Assembly (NCBI GenBank): GCA_937969395.1
Contig: CALBVI010000425.1
Coordinates: 1-11,170, forward strand
Source of the DNA: an uncultured Spongiibacteraceae bacterium
Lineage (GTDB): Bacteria; Pseudomonadota; Gammaproteobacteria; Pseudomonadales; Dasaniaceae
Direction: 5' to 3'
Length of the DNA: 11,170 bases
Below, piece after piece: positions 1 to 7,288 of the stretch (its first letter is position 1; the number at the start of each line of letters is the position of its first letter). The notes under the pieces are model-generated. The model saw nothing but the letters and a program-made list of their open reading frames with translations. It did not search any database and was not told where the DNA came from. The position numbers and the translations under genes are program-made.

Positions 1-1
1 T

Positions 2-142
2 GTCGCTCAGGGAACTCATCGCAAACTGATGCAAAGCTCTGACTTTTATCGACAAACCTGGTTGCTGCAACAGTCACACAAACAGTCACAGCAAAAAGAT
101 TCAGATCATAGAAAGTTAACTGAGCAAGAGGGGAATTCTTAA
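2..142 (+). CDS. ABC exporter half-transporter, C-terminal end only (probable MdlA-like partner)
   Basis: Only the last 46 codons are in the window; the gene begins upstream. The reading frame starting at base 2 runs VAQGTHRKLMQSSDFYRQ and ends in a hydrophilic, Gln/Ser-rich tail at a TAA (140-142). The G-T-H-x-x-L-M pattern followed by an aromatic F-Y is the usual end of the nucleotide-binding domain in ABC exporters, just after the H-loop region, so the family call is fairly safe although no catalytic motif is visible. The stop codon shares one base with the ATG of the next ABC gene, which points to translational coupling and to a heterodimer like E. coli MdlA/MdlB. That pairing is inferred from arrangement; the substrate cannot be told. 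Confidence 0.75.
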   Translation, partial: VAQGTHRKLMQSSDFYRQTWLLQQSHKQSQQKDSDHRKLTEQEGNS

Positions 143-2049
143 TGTCTTCTTTCTCAAAGAATCCAGATAGCAATGTTCACCGCGAAAAAAGTGGCGGTAA
201 CAACACGCAATCTGAAAAATCAGATAATACAAAAAACAAGCAACAGACTAAATTCGATTGGCCACTAATAAAACTTTTTATTACTTTTTTAACCCCTTAT
301 AGAAAAGGTGTTTACTTAGGTATCGCCCTTATCCCCTTTTCAGTATTATTTAACGTACTCTACCCCTGGTTAATTATCCGTATTATTGACGACCAACTGA
401 TGCTGGGTAAAACAGAGCATCTCTGGCTTTGGGGAGCAGCCCTACTCTCTGTACTAGTAGCCAATTATATCAGCGACGCCATCTACAATTACTCACTACA
501 AAGAGCCGGCCAACAAGCGATAAGAGACTTACGAGGGGTTATTTTTGACCGCGTATTACATTTCCCGCGCAACTATTTTGATAAAACACCATTAGGCGTC
601 ACCTTAACTCGACTTACCAGCGATCTAGAAGCCATTAATGATTCCTTTGCCCAAGGTTTCCTCAATATGATTCGCGATTTGTTAATCACAATCTCATTAT
701 TGGTATTTTTAGCTGTTATCAGCTGGCGCTTAACATTATTACTGTTATTGCTAGCCCCGGTTATTTATTACGTGACAGAAAAACTTCGTCGATTAATGCG
801 GCTATCCTATATCAAATCCAGAGGTGTACTTTCTCAAGGTACAGGCTACTTACAAGAGTGTCTTAACGGTATTAAAACACTGCAGCTATATCGAGCAGAA
901 CAACAAACTCAAAGCCACTATAAAACCTACACCAAAGATTTTTACGACGCTCAAACAAAATCTAACCTCTATGACTCCGCCCTATTTGCCATAGTCGAAG
1001 GTATTACCACCGTTAGCTTAGGTTTAATTATTTGGTATGGCTCAGGGGAAGTATTAACGGCTACGATATCTGTGGGTGTGCTTATTGGTTTCATTCATAC
1101 ACTGGATAAAATTTTTGTCCCTATTAGAGACTTCACTTCTCAACTCGCTTCTATTCAGCGTGCTCTTGCAGCATTGCAACATATAGAACAAGTATTCCAG
1201 CAACCATTAGAAGAAGAGCCGTTAGCGGTATCAAACATTACCGCTAACAACCCTGCCGCTAGCAACAATGAAAATTTGCAGCAAAACAACTTATCTAAGC
1301 AACTTAGCTCTTTTGAGTCTTTAGTCTTTGAAGATGTTTGGTTTCAATATAACCCTGATGGTCCGAAAATTTTAAAAGGCATCTCATTTACCCTTAACAA
1401 AGGTAATAAAATTGCCTTAGTCGGCACTACCGGATCTGGCAAATCAACCATTCTTCGTTTGATTACCAAATCCTATGAAAACTACCAAGGTTCAATCAAG
1501 ATTAATGGCATAGAGCTTTCGACTATTCCCCGAGATATTATTCGACGCTTTTTCTCACTAATGCAACAAGAAGGCTTCTTATTTAACAAAAGCATAGCAT
1601 TCAACATTGGTTTAGAACGAGATCATATTAGCCAACAAGATATTATTGCCGCTGCTCAATATGTCTATGCTGATAAATTTATTGATCAGCTCGATGAAGG
1701 CTATGAGTTTTTATGCAAAAATGGCGGCAGCAATCTATCAGCAGGCCAAGCTCAGCTAATTACCTTTGCCAGAGCTATTGCTGGCGGCAGTGAAGTTATT
1801 ATGCTCGACGAAGCAACCAGTGCTGTAGATTCTGTGACTGAAGACTTAATTCAAAAAGCCATTGATCATGTTTTCATGGAAAAAACCGTTATCGCAATAG
1901 CTCATAGACTAAGTACCATTCAACATTCTGATGAGATTCTAGTACTCAAAGACGGTATTATTCAGGAGCGTGGCACACATCGAAGTCTGGTCGAAGCTGA
2001 AGGTATTTACGCGGACTTGCTACACGCTAAAGATGAAATTGAAGCCTGA
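142..2049 (+). CDS. ABC exporter half-transporter, fused membrane and ATPase domains (MdlB-like)
   Basis: This is a 635-residue inner-membrane type I ABC exporter subunit that should use ATP to move an unknown substrate outward. A hydrophilic N-terminal tail (1-40) is followed by six predicted membrane helices near 57-80, 94-117, 174-194, 196-215, 279-299 and 308-328. The ATPase domain begins near 395, with A-loop Tyr403, Walker A GTTGSGKST (428-436, Lys434), Q-loop Gln476, signature LSAGQ (532-536), Walker B VIMLDE (552-557, catalytic Glu557), D-loop SAVD (560-563) and H-loop His588. All ATPase motifs are intact, so this half carries a catalytic glutamate; its partner's site is outside the window. 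The ATG overlaps the upstream stop (TAATG), and an AGAGGGG ribosome site lies about 8 bases upstream inside the preceding gene. An Asn-rich linker of about 40 residues (355-394) joins the two domains, and with the N-terminal tail it makes the protein longer than E. coli MdlB (593). Confidence 0.93.
   Translation: MSSFSKNPDSNVHREKSGGNNTQSEKSDNTKNKQQTKFDWPLIKLFITFLTPYRKGVYLGIALIPFSVLFNVLYPWLIIRIIDDQLMLGKTEHLWLWGAALLSVLVANYISDAIYNYSLQRAGQQAIRDLRGVIFDRVLHFPRNYFDKTPLGVTLTRLTSDLEAINDSFAQGFLNMIRDLLITISLLVFLAVISWRLTLLLLLLAPVIYYVTEKLRRLMRLSYIKSRGVLSQGTGYLQECLNGIKTLQLYRAEQQTQSHYKTYTKDFYDAQTKSNLYDSALFAIVEGITTVSLGLIIWYGSGEVLTATISVGVLIGFIHTLDKIFVPIRDFTSQLASIQRALAALQHIEQVFQQPLEEEPLAVSNITANNPAASNNENLQQNNLSKQLSSFESLVFEDVWFQYNPDGPKILKGISFTLNKGNKIALVGTTGSGKSTILRLITKSYENYQGSIKINGIELSTIPRDIIRRFFSLMQQEGFLFNKSIAFNIGLERDHISQQDIIAAAQYVYADKFIDQLDEGYEFLCKNGGSNLSAGQAQLITFARAIAGGSEVIMLDEATSAVDSVTEDLIQKAIDHVFMEKTVIAIAHRLSTIQHSDEILVLKDGIIQERGTHRSLVEAEGIYADLLHAKDEIEA
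1221..1248. repeat. Perfect 10-bp inverted repeat within the ABC transporter linker
   Basis: Arm GTTAGCGGTA (1221-1230) is matched exactly by its reverse complement TACCGCTAAC (1239-1248) across the 8-base loop TCAAACAT. It lies in codons of the Asn-rich linker between the membrane and ATPase domains. The right arm also starts a short imperfect tandem repeat: CCGCTAACAAC (1241-1251) recurs 15 bases later as CCGCTAGCAAC (1256-1266). No T-run follows, so a terminator role is unlikely. Confidence 0.7.
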
Positions 2050-2087
2050 ACACTTTACATTAAGAGATAGTCAATAACAGGATCACT

Positions 2088-2690
2088 ATGCGAGCTTTTG
2101 TTTTACGCGCTAGAGCAGCCCCAACAGAAAGCCGTGCTTTATTAGAGGGTGTTGGCCAGCAAGCACATACCGAGATACTCGCTCATACACTAATGAATGC
2201 TATTTTCGTTGCTCAATCTCACCGTGACGATGTCATTGTTTACCTCGTACTTGAAAGTACTAAAGATTTTTCGAGAACTATTTGCTTCACTGCCAGCCAG
2301 CTTGAAAATATTGGCGGCTTTCATGAGCAAGCACTATTAGCTAAAATCGCTAGGGCTTTAGATTTATCAGTCGGTATGACAAAAGAACAACATCGAGTTG
2401 TTGAACCAGGCATAAGCGTCCAAACAATGAGTTTTGAAAAACTCATTAAAGAGTTGGCAGAAGATTATCAACTATTCGTTATGGATAAAAAAGGCACCCC
2501 TATTACCGAACAAGACTTTGATGGTAATGTTTGTTTTTTATTAACTGACCATATACCCATGCCGAAAAAATCATTTAATAGCCTAAAAAAATTGGGGGCG
2601 GAGAAAATAAGCCTCGGCCCTAAAATGCTTTTTGCATCACAATGCGTTGTTTTAATTAACAACCAACTAGACATTCAAGATTTTCATTAA
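2088..2690 (+). CDS. trmY: TrmY-family (COG1901/DUF358) putative pseudouridine N1-methyltransferase
   Basis: This 200-residue protein belongs to the SPOUT class of SAM-dependent RNA methyltransferases. The N-terminus MRAFVLRARAAPTESRALL is the family's opening signature. The C-terminal half has LTDHIPMPKK (152-161) and SLGPKMLFASQCVVLIN (175-191, with Cys186), which correspond to the cofactor-binding trefoil-knot segments. Archaeal TrmY converts pseudouridine 54 of tRNA to N1-methylpseudouridine; the Vibrio-type bacterial relatives, which this sequence closely resembles, are listed only as putative pseudouridine methyltransferases. Bacteria normally carry m5U at tRNA position 54, so the substrate here is open. 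The start is supported by AGGA (2079-2082) five bases before the ATG. It lies 38 bp after the ABC transporter gene with no terminator visible, and may be co-transcribed with it and with the following methyltransferase gene. Confidence 0.88.
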   Translation: MRAFVLRARAAPTESRALLEGVGQQAHTEILAHTLMNAIFVAQSHRDDVIVYLVLESTKDFSRTICFTASQLENIGGFHEQALLAKIARALDLSVGMTKEQHRVVEPGISVQTMSFEKLIKELAEDYQLFVMDKKGTPITEQDFDGNVCFLLTDHIPMPKKSFNSLKKLGAEKISLGPKMLFASQCVVLINNQLDIQDFH

Positions 2691-2728
2691 TCCTATTTCA
2701 GCTGTCCCTGCTTCAATCAGCCTCATTA

Positions 2729-3940
2729 ATGCTATCACCAAAGATCGAACTGAATATTATGCAAACAGAAGACGCTAACAAAATAAAACATTTTATTGAG
2801 TCCATCAGTGAAGCAATTGCCAACGACACCTTGACGAAGTTACTATTGAGTAAGTATCGCGGAGACGACAAAGAGCTGCAGCGCATTGTTATTCGCCCTA
2901 TTATGTTACGGGAGCAAAAAACCCTCTCCTTTGTCTACAGCTATAAAACCCGCGACATTACTAAAAACCTCGCTACCGATGAAGCCATCAAGGTAATAAC
3001 AGCATTTATCAACAATGATTTCAAAAGCATTCATTTAGTAACCGACAAAGAGCAAACACAAATTGATATCAGTAAAAAGGGCAAAGTAATACGGCATAAA
3101 CATGAAGCCGAAAAACAGCTACAAAAAGAACAAACACATAACCGCGAGAAAAATCGCTCTATCGATATTAAACGACCTTATTTAACCGCATTGGGAGTTA
3201 CCGACAAACAACAGCAGTTAATTCCTGCCATGTCACGAAAATGGAAACAGATTAATAAGTTTATTGAAATATGCAGCCAAGCGATTGAACAATCGGGACT
3301 AACAAAAAAAGAAGCTCTTAATGTAGTGGACTTCGGCTCAGGTAAAGGCTACTTAACCTTCGCCATTCACGATTATTTAATGCATAGCCTCAATAAGAAT
3401 GCGCAAGTCACTGGCGTAGAACTGCGAGAGTCATTAGTTAAACTATGCAATCAGGCATCTACCCAGTTATCACATACTGGCCTTAGCTTTGTTTGCGGGG
3501 ATGTAAAAACACATGCACCCAATAAAACCGATGTAATGATCGCTCTTCACGCCTGCGATATCGCCACTGACTACGCCATTGATTACGGCATAAAAGCTGA
3601 TGCAGCCATCATCATGTGCTCTCCTTGCTGTCACAAAGAAGTCAGACCACAAATCAAAATTCCTGAAGTGCTTAGCCCATTACTAAAATATGGCACACAT
3701 CTAGGACAAGAAGCTGAAATGGCAACGGATACACTTCGAGCATTATTGCTAGAAGCCAATGGCTATACGACGAAAGTATTTGAATTTGTTAGCCTAGAAC
3801 ACACTAACAAAAATAAAATGATTTTAGCGGTTAAAAGAAGCCAGACTATCGACAACAGTAAAACACTGGAACAAATAGCCGCGCTAAAATCATTTTATGG
3901 TATTGAACATCAATGCTTAGAGACCTTGCTAAACAGTTAA
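2729..3940 (+). CDS. Class I SAM-dependent methyltransferase, METTL25/RRNAD1-like (Methyltransf_32 type)
   Basis: This 403-residue cytoplasmic protein has a helical, Lys-rich N-terminal half (1 to about 150) and a Rossmann methyltransferase domain. Motif I is VDFGSGKGYLTF (from 200), the end of strand 2 is GVELRE, and the later signatures are ALHACDIATD (His274, Cys276, Asp277) and CSPCCHKE (Pro299, Cys300, Cys301, His302). The HACD plus PCCH pair and the upstream MSRKWKQI segment are typical of the family that includes eukaryotic METTL25 and RRNAD1; I know of no settled substrate for the bacterial members. The start is uncertain: neither this ATG nor the in-frame ATG at 2759 (MQTEDANKIKHF) has a good ribosome site. 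It begins 38 bp after the TrmY-like gene, probably in one operon, and ends 21 bp from a convergent gene with only a weak bulged hairpin between them. Confidence 0.85.
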   Translation: MLSPKIELNIMQTEDANKIKHFIESISEAIANDTLTKLLLSKYRGDDKELQRIVIRPIMLREQKTLSFVYSYKTRDITKNLATDEAIKVITAFINNDFKSIHLVTDKEQTQIDISKKGKVIRHKHEAEKQLQKEQTHNREKNRSIDIKRPYLTALGVTDKQQQLIPAMSRKWKQINKFIEICSQAIEQSGLTKKEALNVVDFGSGKGYLTFAIHDYLMHSLNKNAQVTGVELRESLVKLCNQASTQLSHTGLSFVCGDVKTHAPNKTDVMIALHACDIATDYAIDYGIKADAAIIMCSPCCHKEVRPQIKIPEVLSPLLKYGTHLGQEAEMATDTLRALLLEANGYTTKVFEFVSLEHTNKNKMILAVKRSQTIDNSKTLEQIAALKSFYGIEHQCLETLLNS

Positions 3941-3961
3941 TTCGAAAACACGTTTCTTAAA

Positions 3962-6900
3962 TCAGCTGGCTCGCGATCTAGACTCAAGAAAACGCTCAAC
4001 CAAGCTAATATAGGGTTCATCCGAAACCGGCGGTACAACAAGCCAATCAAAAATTAGTGCGTTTAGCTCATCATTTTTTGTACCATCGCCGGCACTACTG
4101 GCCTGGCCAAAGCCGCTCTTCAAGCATTCAACTTGATATTCCATCCGCAAGTTTTTATCTTCATCTGGCGTCTCTTTGCCAGAAATAATTTCCGCTCGAA
4201 TACACAACACCCTTAATGCCCTCTCATTCTGCGCGACATCTTTAATCGCAGTCGAATAATCAGCAGCAAGCTGCTCCTTAATAATTGTTTTAGAATTTTT
4301 AGGCCATGTATCAATGCCATCGATAAAGCTACATGCATCGTCATACAGCTTAGCTTTTTCAGTTTCATTATCGGCAAGGTGATATAAGCGAGTTTTGTTA
4401 GCGGCTTCAAGAATAGCCAACCATTTCTGTTCTTTTAATGATTGTCGCTCCTGAGTGAGTTTTAACTCATAGTTTTCACAGGCCTTGTTATATCTTTGAT
4501 TAATTTTATTGGCATCAGCCTTAGGCAGAGAACCTACTTGCTTAAAGGAGTCCTTAAGTTCATTAGCTTTATCAGCTATCGATAGTAATGATTCTTGCTT
4601 TAATAGCTCCTCTAATGCTGAAATAATATCTAGCGCTTTCTGTTTATTTTCACCTAACTCTGCTTTAAATTCATTTGATTTCTGTTGCCGTTTTTCAAAA
4701 ACAGCATCGCAGCTTGCTCTAAATGTTTTCCAGAGCTTTTGATCATCTTTACGCGCAGTGAGACCTACCAACTTCCATTCAGCCTGAAGCCCCTTAACTT
4801 TATTGATCGCAGCATTAATATCCTCGCTATCGACTAACTTCTCCGCTGCCGTTACTAACAGCTGCTTCTTTTCACAATTACTTAAATATTGTTGGTTAAG
4901 CTGTTTTTGAATACTATCGATAACAGTATCAAATGCTTTTTGCGCTGGTTTATTCGCTGAATATTGTACCGGAGCATAGCTATGCCACTCTTTCTTGGCA
5001 GTTGCGATTAAAGTCTGAACAGCAACCCAATCAATTTTATGTGACTGTAATTCATTGCTCTCAACATTTTTTTCAGCTTGATCAGCTGTGTCTGCAGCAT
5101 TATTTCCACTAAGCAAAACGGTAGACACATAATCTTGCAACTGCTTAATCAGACCTTCTCTTTTAACTAAGTTATCCCCATGAATAACTGACAAATCGTC
5201 ATAGTATTTTTTACAAGGCTCATAGGCAGTTTGCGACAATTGATGGAATTTTTCCCATAAGGCCTCGTCATTATCACCCTTGCTTAAGCCCTTCCATTCA
5301 GCTTGCAACCGCTTTATTTTAGTTGCTACAGCCTCTGGATTTTCCTGACTACCAACCAAAGTTTCCATTTGCTCAATAAGCTGCTGCTTTTTAGGTGCAA
5401 CCGCATAATTTTTCCAATCTAATAATTTTTCAAGTTCAGCATCCAATTGCTCAAGCTGTGCAGCAAGATATTTGGGTAATTTGGGTGTTGGGCTGTTTTC
5501 TAAGCCTTTTACTTTTTCATCAAGCGTACGACGAATACCTGCAGCTTGGTTTGAGGCCCCATTGTTAATCGCGTCATTAGCCTTTTTTATCAATGCCGAA
5601 ATATGACGTTGACGACTCTGAAAATCTGCCTTTAATTTTTCCTGCTTTTTATCTTGCTCATTAATAAATTCCTGTACTTTATTAATAGTAGATTTAACAG
5701 CAGTTTCAGAGCTGTCATCCTCATCTAATAAATCGATATCTAACAAACTGACATCTTTTAACCGATTTCTCAGCGATGCAAGTAATTGAGAGGGTGTTTT
5801 TATTTCTGCTACATTGTCAGTCGTATTTAAAGCAGTATTTATAGGGGAACTCTCCTCTTTTTGACTATCAACCTCTTTATCATCAACTAACTTTTTAGTA
5901 ATGGCCGAAGAAACTTTTTCTAAGTGATCAGGCAAAACTCCGTATTCGGACAACTGCTTTATTTGGAACTCAATAGCAGCTGTACATTGCTTAAATGATA
6001 ATGATTGGGTTTTATCCGCTTTTTCAATCTCATTAAGTCTTGACCAATTCTGAGATAATAATTTCACCCCATTATTAATATTATCTAATAACTCAGTATC
6101 AAAATCTTCAATGGTATACAGCACATTTAACTGCTTAGTTAGTTGTAATAAAACATCCGCTTTTTCATTGGCAGCACTAGCAATAGCTTTTTCACGATTT
6201 TCTTTTTCCTGTTGAAGCAACTGCTGTTCGCCCACCACCTTATTGCATTGACTAAAAGCTTGTTCAACTCTTAGCTGAATAGCCTCAGATGGTTTTACAG
6301 ATAACGCACTCCAACGCTGTTCAAAACTTTGGGTCGTCGCCGGAAACAATTGATCAAAGGGACGCCTGCTGTGCGCTTCAATCTGCTCACATAAAGCAGC
6401 AATTTTTTTCTGTTGTTGTTCTTCAGCTAAAAGCTGTTGACGATGACTGTCGCATTTCTCTTTAACAATCCGATAGACAAGCTTATCTTTGCCTTTAGTC
6501 GTTTTTAACAACAACTTAAGTTGCTCAGGGTTTTCAATTGTTTTCGCAGCTAACTCGCGAATACTTACCGATGCACCTCTTAATGCAACCTCATAAAGTA
6601 ATGCGTCGTCTTTTTGAGAGGCGAGTAACTCCTTCTGCAAATCTGGGTTTTTACAAAAGCCAATCACCGATAACTGTTCAAGTATTTCCTTTCCTTCGGA
6701 ATGATTAGAACTATCAAGCGTGAATTGTTGTGCAGAGACTGAATTATTATCAATATGTATAGCGATACGCTGCTTAGCTTTACGCTGTAGTTCATTAGCT
6801 GAAGAGGTACTGTAAGCTAAATTCACCAGAGCACTGCAATAATCAAGTTTTTCAACAGCAGCAACACGTAGCTCAACAAGATTATCACCTTCTGCAACCG

Positions 6901-7003
6901 CAGCTAGATCAGTACCCGACAATTCACCGAGTTCAATAATTTGCTGCTCTATCGATTTAGGTTGACGTTTTATTTTATTAAAAATGTTAGCAAAAACTGC
7001 CAT
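3962..7003 (-). CDS. DUF349 repeat protein with HEAT-like N-terminus (function unknown)
   Basis: This is a long, charged, almost wholly helical protein of 1013 residues with no signal peptide or membrane segment. Residues 20-180 show short paired helices (for example ELRVAAVEKLDYCSALVNLA and SIRELAAKTIENPEQLKLLL) resembling HEAT-type repeats. From about 190 onward it is coiled-coil-like, with DUF349 units marked by a Trp-centred motif: AEWKGLS (568-574), KEWHSYA (671-677), AEWKLVG (741-747) and a degenerate DSFKQVG (818-824). Weaker copies may lie at QRWSALS (229-235) and QNWSRLN (318-324). The C-terminal LRVLCIRAEIISG...LRMEYQVECL (930-961) is also seen in related Pseudomonas-type proteins, as far as I recall. 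The start is well supported: AGGA on the minus strand (7012-7015) is eight bases before the ATG. A scaffold or nucleic-acid-associated role is conceivable, but nothing in the sequence proves it. It stands alone, converging on the methyltransferase gene. Confidence 0.85.
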   Translation of the reverse strand: MAVFANIFNKIKRQPKSIEQQIIELGELSGTDLAAVAEGDNLVELRVAAVEKLDYCSALVNLAYSTSSANELQRKAKQRIAIHIDNNSVSAQQFTLDSSNHSEGKEILEQLSVIGFCKNPDLQKELLASQKDDALLYEVALRGASVSIRELAAKTIENPEQLKLLLKTTKGKDKLVYRIVKEKCDSHRQQLLAEEQQQKKIAALCEQIEAHSRRPFDQLFPATTQSFEQRWSALSVKPSEAIQLRVEQAFSQCNKVVGEQQLLQQEKENREKAIASAANEKADVLLQLTKQLNVLYTIEDFDTELLDNINNGVKLLSQNWSRLNEIEKADKTQSLSFKQCTAAIEFQIKQLSEYGVLPDHLEKVSSAITKKLVDDKEVDSQKEESSPINTALNTTDNVAEIKTPSQLLASLRNRLKDVSLLDIDLLDEDDSSETAVKSTINKVQEFINEQDKKQEKLKADFQSRQRHISALIKKANDAINNGASNQAAGIRRTLDEKVKGLENSPTPKLPKYLAAQLEQLDAELEKLLDWKNYAVAPKKQQLIEQMETLVGSQENPEAVATKIKRLQAEWKGLSKGDNDEALWEKFHQLSQTAYEPCKKYYDDLSVIHGDNLVKREGLIKQLQDYVSTVLLSGNNAADTADQAEKNVESNELQSHKIDWVAVQTLIATAKKEWHSYAPVQYSANKPAQKAFDTVIDSIQKQLNQQYLSNCEKKQLLVTAAEKLVDSEDINAAINKVKGLQAEWKLVGLTARKDDQKLWKTFRASCDAVFEKRQQKSNEFKAELGENKQKALDIISALEELLKQESLLSIADKANELKDSFKQVGSLPKADANKINQRYNKACENYELKLTQERQSLKEQKWLAILEAANKTRLYHLADNETEKAKLYDDACSFIDGIDTWPKNSKTIIKEQLAADYSTAIKDVAQNERALRVLCIRAEIISGKETPDEDKNLRMEYQVECLKSGFGQASSAGDGTKNDELNALIFDWLVVPPVSDEPYISLVERFLESRSRAS

Positions 7004-7237
7004 GCTTATTTTCCTGCGTTGCTAGTATGCAATCAATATATGTATCAAGGGCAAGGTTATATAGGCCGCTAATCCGGCTAATAAAAACACCCTAAAGAAT
7101 CCATCTGGATAAAACCGACTTGAATAAAGCCCACTTAATAATATCAAACAACCATCGACGACTGTCTTTCAGAATTAACAAATAATACCTAAAAGATGGT
7201 AATTCGGAGGGGTATTCTAACGTGAATAGAGGGGAAA

Positions 7238-7266
7238 ATAGAGTGCTATTTCAGTCGAAATAGCAC
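7238..7266 (-). terminator. Rho-independent terminator of ppnN
   Basis: Read leftward, GTGCTATTTC and GAAATAGCAC form a perfect 10-bp stem (7243-7266) with a 4-base loop, followed by TCTATTTT. It lies 23 bp beyond the ppnN stop and is preceded by an A-rich stretch, as expected for an intrinsic terminator. It should separate ppnN from the DUF349 gene, so the latter must have its own promoter between about 7016 and 7237. I could not pick out a convincing -35/-10 pair there; the rest of this 285-bp gap shows no gene. Confidence 0.75.
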
Positions 7267-7288
7267 ATAAGGCCTTTTTAAACGGTGA

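Noticed and set aside
2468..2674. Minus-strand open frame inside the TrmY-like gene
   Set aside because: It is antisense to a well-recognised protein, has no family resemblance and no ribosome site; a shadow frame.
3470..3652. Minus-strand open frame inside the methyltransferase gene
   Set aside because: It covers the conserved HACD and PCCH region in antisense; a by-product of the real frame.
4509..4742. Plus-strand frame encoding a Ser-rich 77-residue peptide opposite the DUF349 gene
   Set aside because: The composition reflects the antisense of Lys/Glu/Gln-rich helices; there is no upstream signal.
7067..7080. GCCG...CGGC short hairpin upstream of the DUF349 gene
   Set aside because: Only a 4-bp stem with no T-run; expected by chance.
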